Shown: positions 8,867 to 17,184 of the stretch, piece by piece | How the letters are laid out: every line of letters starts with the position of its first letter | Numbering within the stretch: the stretch's first letter is position 1 | DNA from: Carideicomes alvinocaridis | Lineage (GTDB): Bacteria > Pseudomonadota > Alphaproteobacteria > Rhodobacterales > Rhodobacteraceae | Length of the DNA stretch: 64,000 nt | NCBI GenBank assembly: GCA_005473895.2 | Contig: SRJI02000011.1 | Location: 1-64,000, forward strand | Reading direction: 5' to 3' | The notes under the pieces: generated by a model | Databases searched by the model: none | The model's input: the letters and a program-made list of their open reading frames with translations, nothing else | What the model was told of the DNA's origin: nothing | Program-made: the position numbers and the translations under genes

Positions 8867-9822
8867 GGCTTCAGCTTGTCGGGCACCGTGTGACCCGCTT
8901 CCTCGTAGTAGCGCACCGCGCCCGGGTGGAACGGAATCGGCGTCGAGGACAGCGCGAAGTCCGGCGTCGTGTCGTTGGCCGCCGGGTGCACCGCGATCAG
9001 CTCGTCGACATGTTCGAACATGTTCTTGGTGATCTGGTAGGCGAGTTCCTCGTCCATCGCCGCGTTGACCACCAGCACGTTCGGAATGGAGATCGTCGGC
9101 ACCGCTTCGGTGACGCCCTCATAGATGCCCTCGCGCAGGGTGTAGGGGGCAAAGACCGGCTCCGTCTCCACGGCCTTGGCGATCTCGTCCTCGGTCAGCG
9201 AGATGAGGCGGATGTCGCGGGTCGCGGCGAGGTTCATGATCGAGCTGGTCGGCGGGCCGACGCTCCAGAACCCGGCATCGATGTCGCCGTCGCGCAGGGC
9301 ATCGGCGGTCTCGTTGAAGTTCAGCCGCTGCTCATCGATGTCGTCGTAGGTGATGCCGTTGGCGGTCAGCACCGCCTGTGCGTTCACCTCGGTGCCCGAG
9401 CCGGGCGCGCCGACCGAGACGCGCTTGCCCGACAGGTCGGCGAGGCTTTCGATGCCGCTGTCGGCCAGTGTGACGATCTGCACCGCGTTGGGATAGATCG
9501 AGGCGAGCGCGCGCGCCTCCTCGACCGGGCGGTCGGTGAAGGGATCGATCGTGCCGTTATAGGCGGCATAGACCGTATCGGCGAGCGCGATGGCCAGGTC
9601 GCTTTCCTGCCGCGCGATCAGTGCCATGTTCTCGACCGAGGCGCCGGTGACCTCCGCCGTGGCGCTGGCGCCCTCGACATGTTTGCCGATCAGTTCGGCC
9701 AGGCCGCCACCATAGGGATAGTAGGTGCCGCCGGTGCCGCCCGTCGCGATCGACAGATCCTGTGCGGATGCCGCCGTCCCGAGCGCGGCAAATGCCACGA
9801 GCGCGTACTTCAATGGTCGCAT
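8863..9822 (-). CDS. TAXI family TRAP transporter solute-binding protein
   Basis: This 319-residue periplasmic binding protein is the first gene of the TRAP operon. It has a signal peptide (MRPLKYALVAFAALGTAASA) and then the family start LSIATGGTGGTYYPYGG. SVGAPGSGTEVNAQAVL, in the middle, is the usual TAXI ligand-site segment. The start at 9822 is set by a strong ribosome site (GGGAGGAAAGAC) directly upstream and by the signal peptide; the frame stays open to 9975, but the extra residues are Arg/Pro-rich and not signal-like. The partner permease and DUF1850 genes follow with overlap. The ligand is unknown, though glutamate is common for this family. Confidence 0.93.
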   Translation of the reverse strand: MRPLKYALVAFAALGTAASAQDLSIATGGTGGTYYPYGGGLAELIGKHVEGASATAEVTGASVENMALIARQESDLAIALADTVYAAYNGTIDPFTDRPVEEARALASIYPNAVQIVTLADSGIESLADLSGKRVSVGAPGSGTEVNAQAVLTANGITYDDIDEQRLNFNETADALRDGDIDAGFWSVGPPTSSIMNLAATRDIRLISLTEDEIAKAVETEPVFAPYTLREGIYEGVTEAVPTISIPNVLVVNAAMDEELAYQITKNMFEHVDELIAVHPAANDTTPDFALSSTPIPFHPGAVRYYEEAGHTVPDKLKP

Positions 9823-9982
9823 GTCTTTCCTCCCGTTTGCTGCCCCTCCCGCGAAAGCGCGGCGCGGAGCGGTACCGCGACAGGCTCGACCGAGGAGCGC
9901 GCGCCTGTCAACTCTTTGTAGAGCGCGCGCCGGAAGTGGACACCTTGCCGGCCCCCGGCCCGGGGTCGGGATCATGACGCCG

Positions 9983-10378
9983 TCAGTTCGAACCCAGGTC
10001 GAGGGCCGCCTGGTGGAGATCCAGCAATTCCAGCCTGGACAGGTCCGCTTCGCCGAGGTCGCTCGCGATTTCCCGCGTCATCTCGCTGGAGAAGTAACGC
10101 AGCGACCAGCCGTCAAAACGCCGCTGGTCGATTTCGGTGACGGCGAAGGGAAGGATGAAGGAGTGGCGGGCATCCTGCGTGATATCGCCGAAGATCTCGA
10201 TCACGGCGTCCCGGGGGCCTTCGAGCGTCTGGAGGAAATGGACGCCGTCATGAAAGAGGAGCCCGGTGATATCGTTCATGTGGTTCCTCGCCTGGCTGCG
10301 GATGGTGAGATCGAGCAGGTCCGGCTGGATGAGGTCGGCGCAGGCGACGGAGAGGTAGGACAGTGTGAAAAGGGGCAT
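9983..10378 (-). CDS. BLUF-domain blue-light sensor, stand-alone
   Basis: The 131-residue protein is essentially a single BLUF domain, which binds FAD and senses blue light. The key positions are readable: Tyr8 (SYLS), Asn32 (ARNHMNDITGLL), Gln50 (FLQTLEG) and Trp91 (DGWSLRY), equivalent to AppA Tyr21, Asn45, Gln63 and Trp104. The position of AppA Met106 is Leu93 here, which may change the photocycle. No output domain is fused, so it must act through a partner protein. The nearest co-directional gene is a GAF histidine kinase 142 nt upstream, with a strong hairpin between them, so co-transcription is doubtful. The domain assignment is good; the signalling partner is unknown. Confidence 0.88.
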   Translation of the reverse strand: MPLFTLSYLSVACADLIQPDLLDLTIRSQARNHMNDITGLLFHDGVHFLQTLEGPRDAVIEIFGDITQDARHSFILPFAVTEIDQRRFDGWSLRYFSSEMTREIASDLGEADLSRLELLDLHQAALDLGSN

Positions 10379-10475
10379 CAGGTAGGGGGTATTTCCTCGA
10401 TGGGGTGAGGTCCGGCGCAGGCGGCGCAGAGGCTGGCATGTGCCCTCTCCCGCCGGCGGGGAGGGGGCGAGGCGA

Positions 10476-10505
10476 CGATCCGCGCCGGCTCCGCGGCGCG
10501 GATCG
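10476..10505 (-). terminator. Hairpin after the histidine kinase gene
   Basis: A perfect 11-bp stem (CGATCCGCGCC / GGCGCGGATCG) with an 8-nt loop, 14 nt past the kinase stop. No T run follows on the minus strand, so it may be a Rho-dependent or processing structure instead of a classical terminator. Confidence 0.5.
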
Positions 10506-10519
10506 TGCCCTATCGCGCG

Positions 10520-11752
10520 TCAGGCAGCATCCTCTTCGGTCCGCACCACCGGCTCCAGCGGCAGCAGGATCCGGAACGTCGTGCCCTTGCCCAGTTCACT
10601 GGTGACCTCGATCTCCCCGAACATCAGCTCGACCTGCCGCTTGACGATCGCCAGCCCGAGGCCGGTGCCGCCATATTCGCGCGAGATGTCGGGCGCCGAT
10701 TGCTCGAACTCGTCGAAGATCGCTGCCAGCCGGTCCGGCGCGATGCCGATGCCGTTATCCTGGACCGATATGGCGACCTCGCGCTCGCGGAAGGGCGCGG
10801 CAGAGAGGGTGACCCTGCCCTCGCGGGTGAACTTGACGGCGTTGCCGACCAGGTTGTCGAGGACCGACCCCAGCAGATGGGCATCGGTAAGGTAGTGATC
10901 CCCGGGCAGGCCGTAATCCAGCTCGAGCCGCGGCCCCTCGTCCCCCATCTTCTGGGCGTGGGTGTCGACAACGCTCTGCATGAGCTCGCGCAGGTCGCAT
11001 TCTGCCTCGTTGACCTCGATCTGGCCCGCGTCGATCTTGGCCAGGTCGAGCGTGTCGTTGACCATGTCCAGAAGACGCGTGGAGGTCCGGTCGAGGACGG
11101 AGGCCAGGTTGGCGGGCTCGCCTTCCAGCGGGAAACTGCGGAGCAGCTTGCAGGCGCCGATGACCCCGGTGAGCGGGGTCCGCAACTCGTGGCTCATATG
11201 CGCGAGAAACCCCGCGCGCGCCTCGGCGACGCGCTTGAGTTCCCTGTTCGCGCGCTCCTGTTCGAGATGGAGCACCCGCATCCGGAGGAGCCCATCCACG
11301 CATTGACCGAGACGGGTGAGGATCTCCACTTCTTCCGCGCTCCAGTGCCGCGGTTCATCGTGCAGGCAGCACAGCGCCCCCACCGCCCGGGATCCGTTGT
11401 GAATCGGCACGCCGAGATAGCTGCGCAGGATATCGGATTGCGCCGTCGGATTCTCCTGAAGCAGCGGCTCGCTCCACGTATCGTCGAAGGCAATGGGCCG
11501 GTCCGCCCTCTGCACATGCTTGCAGACGGAGTTCTTGAGCGGCACCTGCCGACACTCGGCCGCGATATCGTCCATTCCGCAATGCGAGATGATGTATTGC
11601 CGGTCCTGGGCGGGGCGGATGATGGTCACCAATGCGCCCGACGCGCCGAGTGTCTGGCGTGCGAGGGCCGTGATGTTGTCCAGATCGGAATTGGCCGTCT
11701 CGTCCAGAAGGCCGAGCCGTTCCAGCGGATATACTTTTTCTTGCTTGCCCAT
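10520..11752 (-). CDS. GAF-domain sensor histidine kinase
   Basis: A 410-residue cytoplasmic kinase with no membrane segment. An N-terminal GAF domain (about residues 20-160, with LGVPIHNGSRAVGALCC) is followed by a coiled linker, the HisKA H-box with phospho-acceptor His188 (HMSHELRTP), and a HATPase domain with an N-box (LDNLVGNAVKF), G1 (DNGIGI), F-box (FDEFEQ) and G2 (GGTGLGLAI). There is no receiver domain and no response regulator beside it, so it is an orphan kinase. The start at 11752 follows GGAAGA at a reasonable distance; the open frame to 11992 adds a Pro/Arg-rich tail and was rejected. A BLUF gene lies downstream and a small unknown gene upstream. Confidence 0.92.
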   Translation of the reverse strand: MGKQEKVYPLERLGLLDETANSDLDNITALARQTLGASGALVTIIRPAQDRQYIISHCGMDDIAAECRQVPLKNSVCKHVQRADRPIAFDDTWSEPLLQENPTAQSDILRSYLGVPIHNGSRAVGALCCLHDEPRHWSAEEVEILTRLGQCVDGLLRMRVLHLEQERANRELKRVAEARAGFLAHMSHELRTPLTGVIGACKLLRSFPLEGEPANLASVLDRTSTRLLDMVNDTLDLAKIDAGQIEVNEAECDLRELMQSVVDTHAQKMGDEGPRLELDYGLPGDHYLTDAHLLGSVLDNLVGNAVKFTREGRVTLSAAPFREREVAISVQDNGIGIAPDRLAAIFDEFEQSAPDISREYGGTGLGLAIVKRQVELMFGEIEVTSELGKGTTFRILLPLEPVVRTEEDAA

Positions 11753-11831
11753 TTGGTCTTCCGTGAGTGTCAAGCTCGGTGCCCGGGACCCGGTGCATCC
11801 CGCTTGACCTGCGTTTTTTGATGGAATCTCG

Positions 11832-12080
11832 TCAGCGCGGGAACTCGGCCCCGTCCCAAGGCGGTTTGCCGGCATGCTGCGCGGACTCGGCAGGGCGCCA
11901 GCCCTCGTCAGGCGTGGTCTGGTCCGCCCAAAACCCCGAAAGGCGGATGGCACGGGCCGAAGATGGCCGTGGATCGAGCCTCGATCTGGCAAGAAACCCG
12001 CGCGCGAAATCGGTGACCCCGAACGTCTCGATATACTCGAACAACAAAGCTTCCAGTTCGTATTCCCGTCGACTGGTCAT
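11832..12080 (-). CDS. Small unknown protein upstream of the kinase
   Basis: An 82-residue protein with a helical, charged N-terminal half (TSRREYELEALLFEYIETFG then DFARGFLARSR) and a Trp/Pro-rich, probably unstructured C-terminus. ATG 12080 has GGAG eight bases upstream; an in-frame ATG eight codons earlier lacks one. It points the same way as the histidine kinase, 79 nt away, and could share its transcript. I do not recognise the family. The first half has an amphipathic pattern that could mediate protein binding. The gene is plausible, not certain. Confidence 0.5.
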   Translation of the reverse strand: MTSRREYELEALLFEYIETFGVTDFARGFLARSRLDPRPSSARAIRLSGFWADQTTPDEGWRPAESAQHAGKPPWDGAEFPR

Positions 12081-12448
12081 GGTCCTGTCTCCCCAAACTG
12101 CCATGTGCGTCGGCTTGTCCGGTCATTTTTCGGAGGAAAGAAAATAACCGCGAAGTTATATCCGGTAAACGACAGGTTGGGGCGAAAATGCGGCGGAACG
12201 CACAAAAAGTGGGCATGAGGGGAAAATGCCGCGCGCCGGAACTCTATATGGGGGCCGAATTTCGGCTTATGTTTGCATGACTTACACGTAAACTCTCTTA
12301 TAAGATGCAACTGACCCGGCTGGGTCGAAAGGTTGCTTGTCGAATCACGTTTTGGCCCCCGGTCCGTGTCGAAACCGTGGCCGCGGTGGCGATCCTCCGG
12401 AGCCGGCGCACCTTCCCGCCGGCCGGCGGCTTCATTATCCTGCGCGGC
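12081..12448. other. Divergent intergenic region, locally AT-rich
   Basis: 368 nt between a leftward gene and a rightward gene. The part from about 12120 to 12310 is clearly poorer in GC than the surroundings and contains TTGCAT (12273) and TATAAG (12299) on the + strand. Their spacing of 20 nt is long for a sigma-70 promoter, so I do not call one. No GTTC-N7-GTTC LexA-type box is visible in front of the SRAP gene. Confidence 0.5.
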
Positions 12449-13072
12449 ATGTGCAACCTCTATTCCCAGACCAAGGCGCAGGAGGCGATGCGGCGCCTCT
12501 TTGCCCCGCAGCCGCTGATCGACCGGCTCGGCAACCTGCCGCCGCAGCCGGAGATCTACCCCGACCAGGCCGCGCCGATCGTCCTGCGCGGGGACGAGGG
12601 GCTGGAGATGCGCATGGCCCGCTGGGGCCTGCCGAGCCCGCCCCAGTTCCACAGCCGCTCGGGCATCGACCGCGGCGTGACCAACGTGCGCAATACCGGC
12701 TCACCCCATTGGCGCCGCTGGCTGGGTCCGGCGCATCGCTGCCTCGTGCCGCTCACCGCCTTCGCCGAACCGCTGGGCAAGGGACGCGGCAATGCCTGGT
12801 TCGAACTTGCCGAGGACTGCCCGGCCTTTTTCGCCGGGCTCTGGGTGCCCCGCTGGACCTCGCTTCGCAAGCTGAAGGACGGGGAGACGACGGACGATCT
12901 TTATGCCTTCCTGACCACCGAGGCCAATGCCGAGGTCGGCGCGGTGCATCCCAAGGCGATGCCGGTGATCCTGACCGATCCGGCGGAATGGGGAACCTGG
13001 CTCAGCGCGCCCTGGCCCGAGGCGCAGGCCCTGCAACGCCCCTTGCCGGACGGTATGCTGGTCCGTCTTTAG
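12449..13072 (+). CDS. SRAP domain protein (YedK/HMCES-like)
   Basis: This 207-residue protein belongs to the SOS-response-associated peptidase family. Such proteins use Cys2 to form a thiazolidine crosslink with abasic sites in single-stranded DNA and so shield them. The start at 12449 is dictated by the MCNLYS motif, because Cys2 must become the N-terminal residue after removal of Met. Counterparts of the E. coli YedK active-site residues are present: Cys2, Asn79, Arg81, Glu107 (in FAEP) and His167 (VHPKAMPVIL). The Glu region is divergent from the usual FYEW. The frame stays open upstream to 12305, but that part cannot be translated in the active protein. No partner genes are adjacent. Confidence 0.92.
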   Translation: MCNLYSQTKAQEAMRRLFAPQPLIDRLGNLPPQPEIYPDQAAPIVLRGDEGLEMRMARWGLPSPPQFHSRSGIDRGVTNVRNTGSPHWRRWLGPAHRCLVPLTAFAEPLGKGRGNAWFELAEDCPAFFAGLWVPRWTSLRKLKDGETTDDLYAFLTTEANAEVGAVHPKAMPVILTDPAEWGTWLSAPWPEAQALQRPLPDGMLVRL

Positions 13073-13385
13073 CTTATGGCCCGGAAACGGAGGACGCCCT
13101 ATCCCGGCTCTCCTCCAGCGCTGCCGAGACGCGAATGTGCCCCCTCGATCCCTGTCACGGACGGGTGGAGCAAAAGCTGGCCGATCGCCTTTATTGGGCA
13201 ACTGCAATCATTTGCCTCCCGCCCCGCCCTTCCCCTGCCCCGCACAGCCGACGGTCGCCGCAGGGGGCCCGTCCCGACACCACTTCCCCAAGCGCGTTTA
13301 GGGCGTCGAAACTTCCTTGGCGGCAGGGCTCCGCTTTTCGTTCGGAACCGCTGGAACATCATGGGGCGGCGCAAATTGATGGGGG
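13073..13385. other. Intergenic region SRAP/MFS
   Basis: 313 nt between two rightward genes. I see no convincing gene, RNA or terminator in it. Frames that cross it are extensions of neighbouring reading frames in the wrong phase. Confidence 0.5.
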
Positions 13386-14612
13386 ATGACGCAACGCCCG
13401 ATCTCCCTCCCCGCGCTGGCAGCGGCCGGCTTTGCCGCCACCGCGATCAGCTTCGGCCCAGCCCGCATGGGCTTTGGCCTCTTCGTGCCGCGGTTCGAGG
13501 AGGCCTTCGGCCTGTCCAGTTCCACCGTGGGGCTGGTCTCCAGCCTCGGCTTCGCGGGCTTCTTCCTCGGGCTGCTGCTGGCGCAGGCCCTGCTCGACCG
13601 CGCCGGGCCGATGCTGCCGGTCCTCGCCGGGCTGAGCTTCGCCACCTTGGGCCTCGGGATGGTGGCGCTGGCCCCCGGCGTCGCGGTCCTGGCCGCGGGC
13701 GTGTTCCTCGCCGCGTCGAGCGCCGGCCTGTCGTGGAGCCCGTTCAACGACGCGGTGCACCGCAAGCTGCGCGACATCGACCGGCCCACCGCCCTGTCCG
13801 AGATCAGCACCGGCACCAGCGTGGGGATCGCGGTAACCGGGGCCGTGGCCCTGGCCATGGTGCTGAGCGGCTTCGACTGGCGGATCAGCTGGGGGGTCTT
13901 CGCCGGGGCGAGCCTGCTGGCGCTGGTCCTCAACTGGACCGCCCTGCGCCGGGTGGAGAAGGCCCCCGAGCGCAACCCCCGCGGCAGCTGGCGCAGGATG
14001 CTGACCATGTCCGCGGCGCCGCTCTTCGTGGTGGCCTTCATCTACGGGGTGACCTCGGCCGTCTACATCTCCTTCGGGGCGGAACGCTATGCGTCGGGCG
14101 GCGGCGTGCCCGCCCTGCCCGAGGGCACCGAGCCGGCATTTGTCTATATCCTTTACGGGCTGTTCGGCCTGACCGGCCTGGCCACCGGATGGCTGCGCAA
14201 GCGGATCGGGCTGCCGATGCTGGTCCGCGCCCTGATGCTGGCCGGCGGCGCCTCGCTCGCCCTGGCCGCGGCCGTCCCCGCGCACTGGGCCGGCCTGACC
14301 TCCTCGGCCGGGCTTCAGGGGATCAACGTGATGATGACCAGCGCGGTCCTGGCGCTCTGGTCCGAGCGGCTCTTCCCGGCCTTCCCCTCGCTGGGCTTCA
14401 CCGCCGCCCTGCTGGCCACCGCCGCGGGCAGCGTTGCCGGCCCGGCGGCGGCGGGCTTCATGTCCGGGGCACTGGGCTCCGCGCCCATGTTCTGGGTGGT
14501 CGCGGCCCTGCCCGCGCTGGCGGCCGCCTGCCTGCCGGACCGCGTGATCTCGGACCAGCCGGCCCCGGGCGGCGCTCATCTGCGCGGCCAGGCAGCGACC
14601 TCGCCGGGCTGA
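13386..14612 (+). CDS. MFS transporter
   Basis: A 408-residue inner-membrane transporter with about twelve hydrophobic segments, of the YbfB/YjiJ-like major facilitator type. The first half carries the short inter-helix loop LLAQALLDRAGP after helix 2 in the place of the MFS signature, and conserved RMGFGLFVPRFEEAFGLS near the N-terminus. A G-rich ribosome site (GATGGGGG) directly precedes ATG 13386. The C-terminal 20 residues are Gly/Pro-rich and probably cytoplasmic. Neighbours give no substrate clue. Confidence 0.88.
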   Translation: MTQRPISLPALAAAGFAATAISFGPARMGFGLFVPRFEEAFGLSSSTVGLVSSLGFAGFFLGLLLAQALLDRAGPMLPVLAGLSFATLGLGMVALAPGVAVLAAGVFLAASSAGLSWSPFNDAVHRKLRDIDRPTALSEISTGTSVGIAVTGAVALAMVLSGFDWRISWGVFAGASLLALVLNWTALRRVEKAPERNPRGSWRRMLTMSAAPLFVVAFIYGVTSAVYISFGAERYASGGGVPALPEGTEPAFVYILYGLFGLTGLATGWLRKRIGLPMLVRALMLAGGASLALAAAVPAHWAGLTSSAGLQGINVMMTSAVLALWSERLFPAFPSLGFTAALLATAAGSVAGPAAAGFMSGALGSAPMFWVVAALPALAAACLPDRVISDQPAPGGAHLRGQAATSPG

Positions 14613-14741
14613 TCCGCATTCGACGCGTTTCTGTCGGGGCAGGAAGCGTCGGCGGAGGCCAGCGAAGCGTTCTCGGGGAACAGCCGGGGCGGTGCGACAA
14701 GGGCGGCACTCTGGCCGCCCTCGGCAGATTGACGCGCGGGT

Positions 14742-15320
14742 TCAGGCCAGCTTGTTGCGCCGACGGCGGGCAATGAAACCCAGCACCCCGAGTCCGCCGA
14801 ACAGCAGCGGAAGCCCGGCCGGCAGAGGCACGGCCGAGGGCACCGACGGCTCGGAGGGGACGGACGCCAGCTGATCGCTCGAAAGCGAGAACGTGTAATC
14901 CGAGAAATCGAAGGCAAACGCCGAGGGGTTGCTGCCCGTGTCCCGAACACTCAGGGAGAACGGGAGCACCGTGTCCGCCCCCGCGACCGGACGCGGGGTC
15001 TGCCCGCTCACGTTGGTGAAGGTCAGCTCAGGCTTGGAGAAGGGGAAGGTGCCTGCGGCCGAGCTCCAGCCGCTGTCCACCACCGCGGTTGGATGCGCGA
15101 GGTCGATGTCGATGACCCAGGACGTCAGGGTGTCCCCCGCCTCCAGGACGTTTCCGAAATCGTAGCTGAAGGTGACATTGTACCCGCCCCAGTAGGAGCT
15201 GAGGGCAGAGACGGTCACATCGTCGGTGATGTCGATCACCGCGGCACCCGCCTGGGACGCGGTCAAGGGACCCGCCAGAAGTCCGGCGGCGATTGCGAGG
15301 GCTTTGAGACCCGGGGTCAT
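14742..15320 (-). CDS. VPLPA-CTERM sorting-signal surface protein
   Basis: This 192-residue exported protein has an N-terminal signal peptide (about residues 1-26) and a C-terminal sorting signal: VPLPAGLPLLFGG, a hydrophobic helix, then RRRRNK. This is the Rhodobacterales variant of PEP-CTERM, recognised by an exosortase in strains that make extracellular polysaccharide. The middle (about residues 27-160) is Ser/Thr/Asp-rich and probably beta-structured, with no domain I can name. GGAG seven bases upstream supports the ATG at 15320. The exosortase itself is not in this window. The family call rests on the C-terminus; the function of the passenger domain is unknown. Confidence 0.9.
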   Translation of the reverse strand: MTPGLKALAIAAGLLAGPLTASQAGAAVIDITDDVTVSALSSYWGGYNVTFSYDFGNVLEAGDTLTSWVIDIDLAHPTAVVDSGWSSAAGTFPFSKPELTFTNVSGQTPRPVAGADTVLPFSLSVRDTGSNPSAFAFDFSDYTFSLSSDQLASVPSEPSVPSAVPLPAGLPLLFGGLGVLGFIARRRRNKLA

Positions 15321-15933
15321 GGTGGAACTCCAAAAAACTTACTGACGACAGTGACTTCAGCGATGCGGCATGTGGGAGCTACCGGGCGGGAAGTCAACGT
15401 TTTCGGCCTGTCCACGCCACTATGTATCGCCAAGAGAGACAGTACTCGGTCCAGTGCGGATTACCGGGGAACCGGCAACATTCGGCACGAGCGGCGGGTT
15501 CGTGTAGCGGATGGAGAGTCGTTCCCGTTGAAGGGCGTCGCCGCGAGTCGAGCCTCTGGCCTTCCCTGCCAGAGTCCCGCTCGCTCACTGTCACTCCCTT
15601 TCGTCAGACGGGAGACTTTGACCCTCAGCCAATCCTCTGGGGGAAGCCTCACGAAGTCGGCGGCGCTTTCTTTGGCACAGGTCGCACATTTTGCACCGCT
15701 GATCGCGCGGCGGCGCCAGGTGAGCTGTTTGTCGGCCGCGATCTTCGGCGTACAGCCCCTTCCGCCGAGCGCCCTTCGAAGTCTTCTTGACCAGAAGCCT
15801 GTCGCCCCCCGACGCCGCCCACTGTTTCAAAATTCGCACCAGTCGGCGCACTCTCCGGGTCATTGCGGATGGGCCGGGAACCAAGCCGGAGAATGGGCGT
15901 AAGATCCAGACCCAGGCCACTCCGGAGCGTCAC
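15321..15933. other. Long noncoding stretch of unusual composition
   Basis: 613 nt without a gene I can support. The GC content looks lower than in the neighbours, codon third positions show no strong GC bias in any frame, and frames on both strands are short. One minus-strand frame (15591-15920) contains CKMCDLCQRKRRR but has no recognisable domain or ribosome site. It may be a degraded gene or acquired DNA. Confidence 0.45.
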
Positions 15934-16143
15934 ATGCTCGCCCTCGCATCCCTGCTCATCGGCATCTCTGACGTCTCGGCTTTCTTCTACTGCTTCGACG
16001 TGGCGCCCCACACCTCGGATGTCGCTTGTATCATTTTTGCCATATCCGGGATCGCGGCTCTCGGCGTGTTCCTGATGGAGTTCCTTCGCCGGTTCCGATC
16101 TGATGAAAGCCGCAAGCCTCCCCGGAAACAGAAACCGCGCTAA
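15934..16143 (+). CDS. Mini membrane protein, copy 1 of a tandem pair
   Basis: A 69-residue protein with two membrane segments (about residues 2-20 and 30-49) and a strongly basic tail (LRRFRSDESRKPPRKQKPR). ATG 15934 has CGGAG six bases upstream; the longer frame to 15787 runs into unlikely coding sequence. It is a paralogue of the next gene: the two align without gaps from their MLxLxS starts, with about 23 identical residues of 61 by eye, including LIG, VS, the Tyr, FxISG and the RR after the second helix. Such small proteins may be membrane regulators or toxins. I cannot name the family. Confidence 0.6.
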   Translation: MLALASLLIGISDVSAFFYCFDVAPHTSDVACIIFAISGIAALGVFLMEFLRRFRSDESRKPPRKQKPR

Positions 16144-16183
16144 ATCCGCTGCAAGACAACGTCCCGCCCCCACTTTCGATCGA

Positions 16184-16396
16184 ATGCCAACCGTCCAGAT
16201 GCTCACCCTGACTTCCACACTCATCGGCCTCGCTGCCGTTTCCGGGCTGATCTACAGCTCCGGCCCGGGCCTTGCCGCCGCCGAGGCGGCTTCCAGCCTC
16301 TTTGGCATATCCGGGGTAATGGCGCTGAGCGTCCTGGTGCGGCAGTTCACGCGACGCTACGGCTGCGATGACAGCCAGGACCCATCCTGGAAATAG
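16184..16396 (+). CDS. Mini membrane protein, copy 2 of a tandem pair
   Basis: A 70-residue protein with two hydrophobic segments (about residues 7-24 and 34-53) and a charged tail (RRYGCDDSQDPSWK). It is the paralogue of the gene 40 nt upstream. Unlike copy 1, its tail is acidic after the RR pair. Neither ATG 16184 nor ATG 16199 has a good ribosome site; 16199 matches the start of copy 1 best, so the protein may be only 65 residues. The pair probably arose by local duplication. The outer-membrane protein gene converges on it from the right, with a terminator between them. Function is unknown. Confidence 0.55.
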   Translation: MPTVQMLTLTSTLIGLAAVSGLIYSSGPGLAAAEAASSLFGISGVMALSVLVRQFTRRYGCDDSQDPSWK

Positions 16397-16526
16397 CAAC
16401 GCCCGGCAGAGGTGTTATCCTCCCCGGGCGCATTTCGTGATTGTGTCATAACCGGCAACTCCGGTTCCCCTGAGCGAGGGGCCATTCTCCGTCTTGCCCA
16501 GATCGAAACCCACGCCTTGCCGCCGC

Positions 16527-16565
16527 AAAAGAAGAGGGTCTCCAAGGCGAACCCTGGAGACCCTC
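16527..16565 (-). terminator. Rho-independent terminator of the outer-membrane protein gene
   Basis: An 11-bp perfect stem (GAGGGTCTCCA / TGGAGACCCTC, 16534-16565) with a 10-nt loop, followed on the minus strand by TTCTTTT. It lies 25 nt past the stop of the gene at 16591. Confidence 0.85.
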
Positions 16566-16590
16566 GCAATCTCAGCTCGGGACAGCCGCC

Positions 16591-17184
16591 TTAGAAGCGG
16601 AACGAGCCGCGGATTTGAATGGCGTCCCCGTCGACGTCGACAATGGTGCCGTCGACGTCGTCGAACTCGTTGCGGCTGTACTCGAGACCGACACTGAAGC
16701 GCTCGGTGATCGCGTAGTCTGCGCCGATCCCGTAGGTGTAGCCAGTTTCGGAAATGTCGGAACCGCTGTTATCCGAGAGGTTGGCAACGCCGAGGGTGAC
16801 GTAGGGCATGAAGCGCCCCAGGTCGGCACCGACACGGCCCCGCAGACGAAGAAGGTCGGCGTTGTCACCTGCACCATCGGGCTCGAGCGAGTTGTAGTCG
16901 AGCTCGCCACCGACAACGTAGCTGCCCATGTCATACAGGTAGCCGGCATGGGCCCCATAGGCGGAGAAGTCCTCGGTCGTGCTCGCGCCACCGGCGGACG
17001 CTTCGAGGTCGCCCTGACCATACTGGAGGCCAGCGTAGAAACCGGTCCAGTTCGTGCCGGTTTCGGTGGGCTCCACGACGACCGGTGCGACCTGGGGTTC
17101 GACCGGGGTCGGAGCCAGGCTGCCCGCCTGGGCTGCAGAGGCGATGGAGAGGGCTGCGACAGAGGCGCTGAGAAGGTATTTCAT
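16591..17184 (-). CDS. Outer-membrane beta-barrel protein
   Basis: This 197-residue protein has a signal peptide (about residues 1-20, ASAAQA-GS), a Pro/Val-rich linker, and then an eight-stranded-type barrel beginning NWTGFYAGLQYGQG and ending in the outer-membrane insertion signature ...IQIRGSFRF with C-terminal Phe. Alternating hydrophobic/aromatic patterns such as YTYGIGADYAI and FSVGLEYSRNEF are visible. It resembles the Omp25/Omp31-like small porin family. It may stabilise the envelope or form a small pore. A strong terminator follows it. The 5' untranslated region contains a small hairpin (ACTCTC/GAGAGT) just before the start. Confidence 0.9.
   Translation of the reverse strand: MKYLLSASVAALSIASAAQAGSLAPTPVEPQVAPVVVEPTETGTNWTGFYAGLQYGQGDLEASAGGASTTEDFSAYGAHAGYLYDMGSYVVGGELDYNSLEPDGAGDNADLLRLRGRVGADLGRFMPYVTLGVANLSDNSGSDISETGYTYGIGADYAITERFSVGLEYSRNEFDDVDGTIVDVDGDAIQIRGSFRF

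Noticed and set aside
10443-10467. The CCCTCTCCCGCCGGCGGGGAG palindrome as a second terminator
   Set aside because: The best pairing has almost no loop and needs a wobble and bulge; less convincing than the stem at 10476-10505.
12273-12304. TTGCAT...TATAAG as a promoter for the SRAP gene
   Set aside because: The spacing of 20 nt is outside the usual 16-18, and the distance to the ATG is long.
15422-15790. A + strand frame of 122 residues before the mini membrane proteins
   Set aside because: No hydrophobic or domain pattern and the composition shifts along the frame; probably noncoding.
15591-15920. A minus-strand frame with CKMCDLCQRKRRR as a zinc-finger gene
   Set aside because: No ribosome site, no recognisable domain around the cysteines and weak codon bias; kept only as an oddity of the noncoding stretch.
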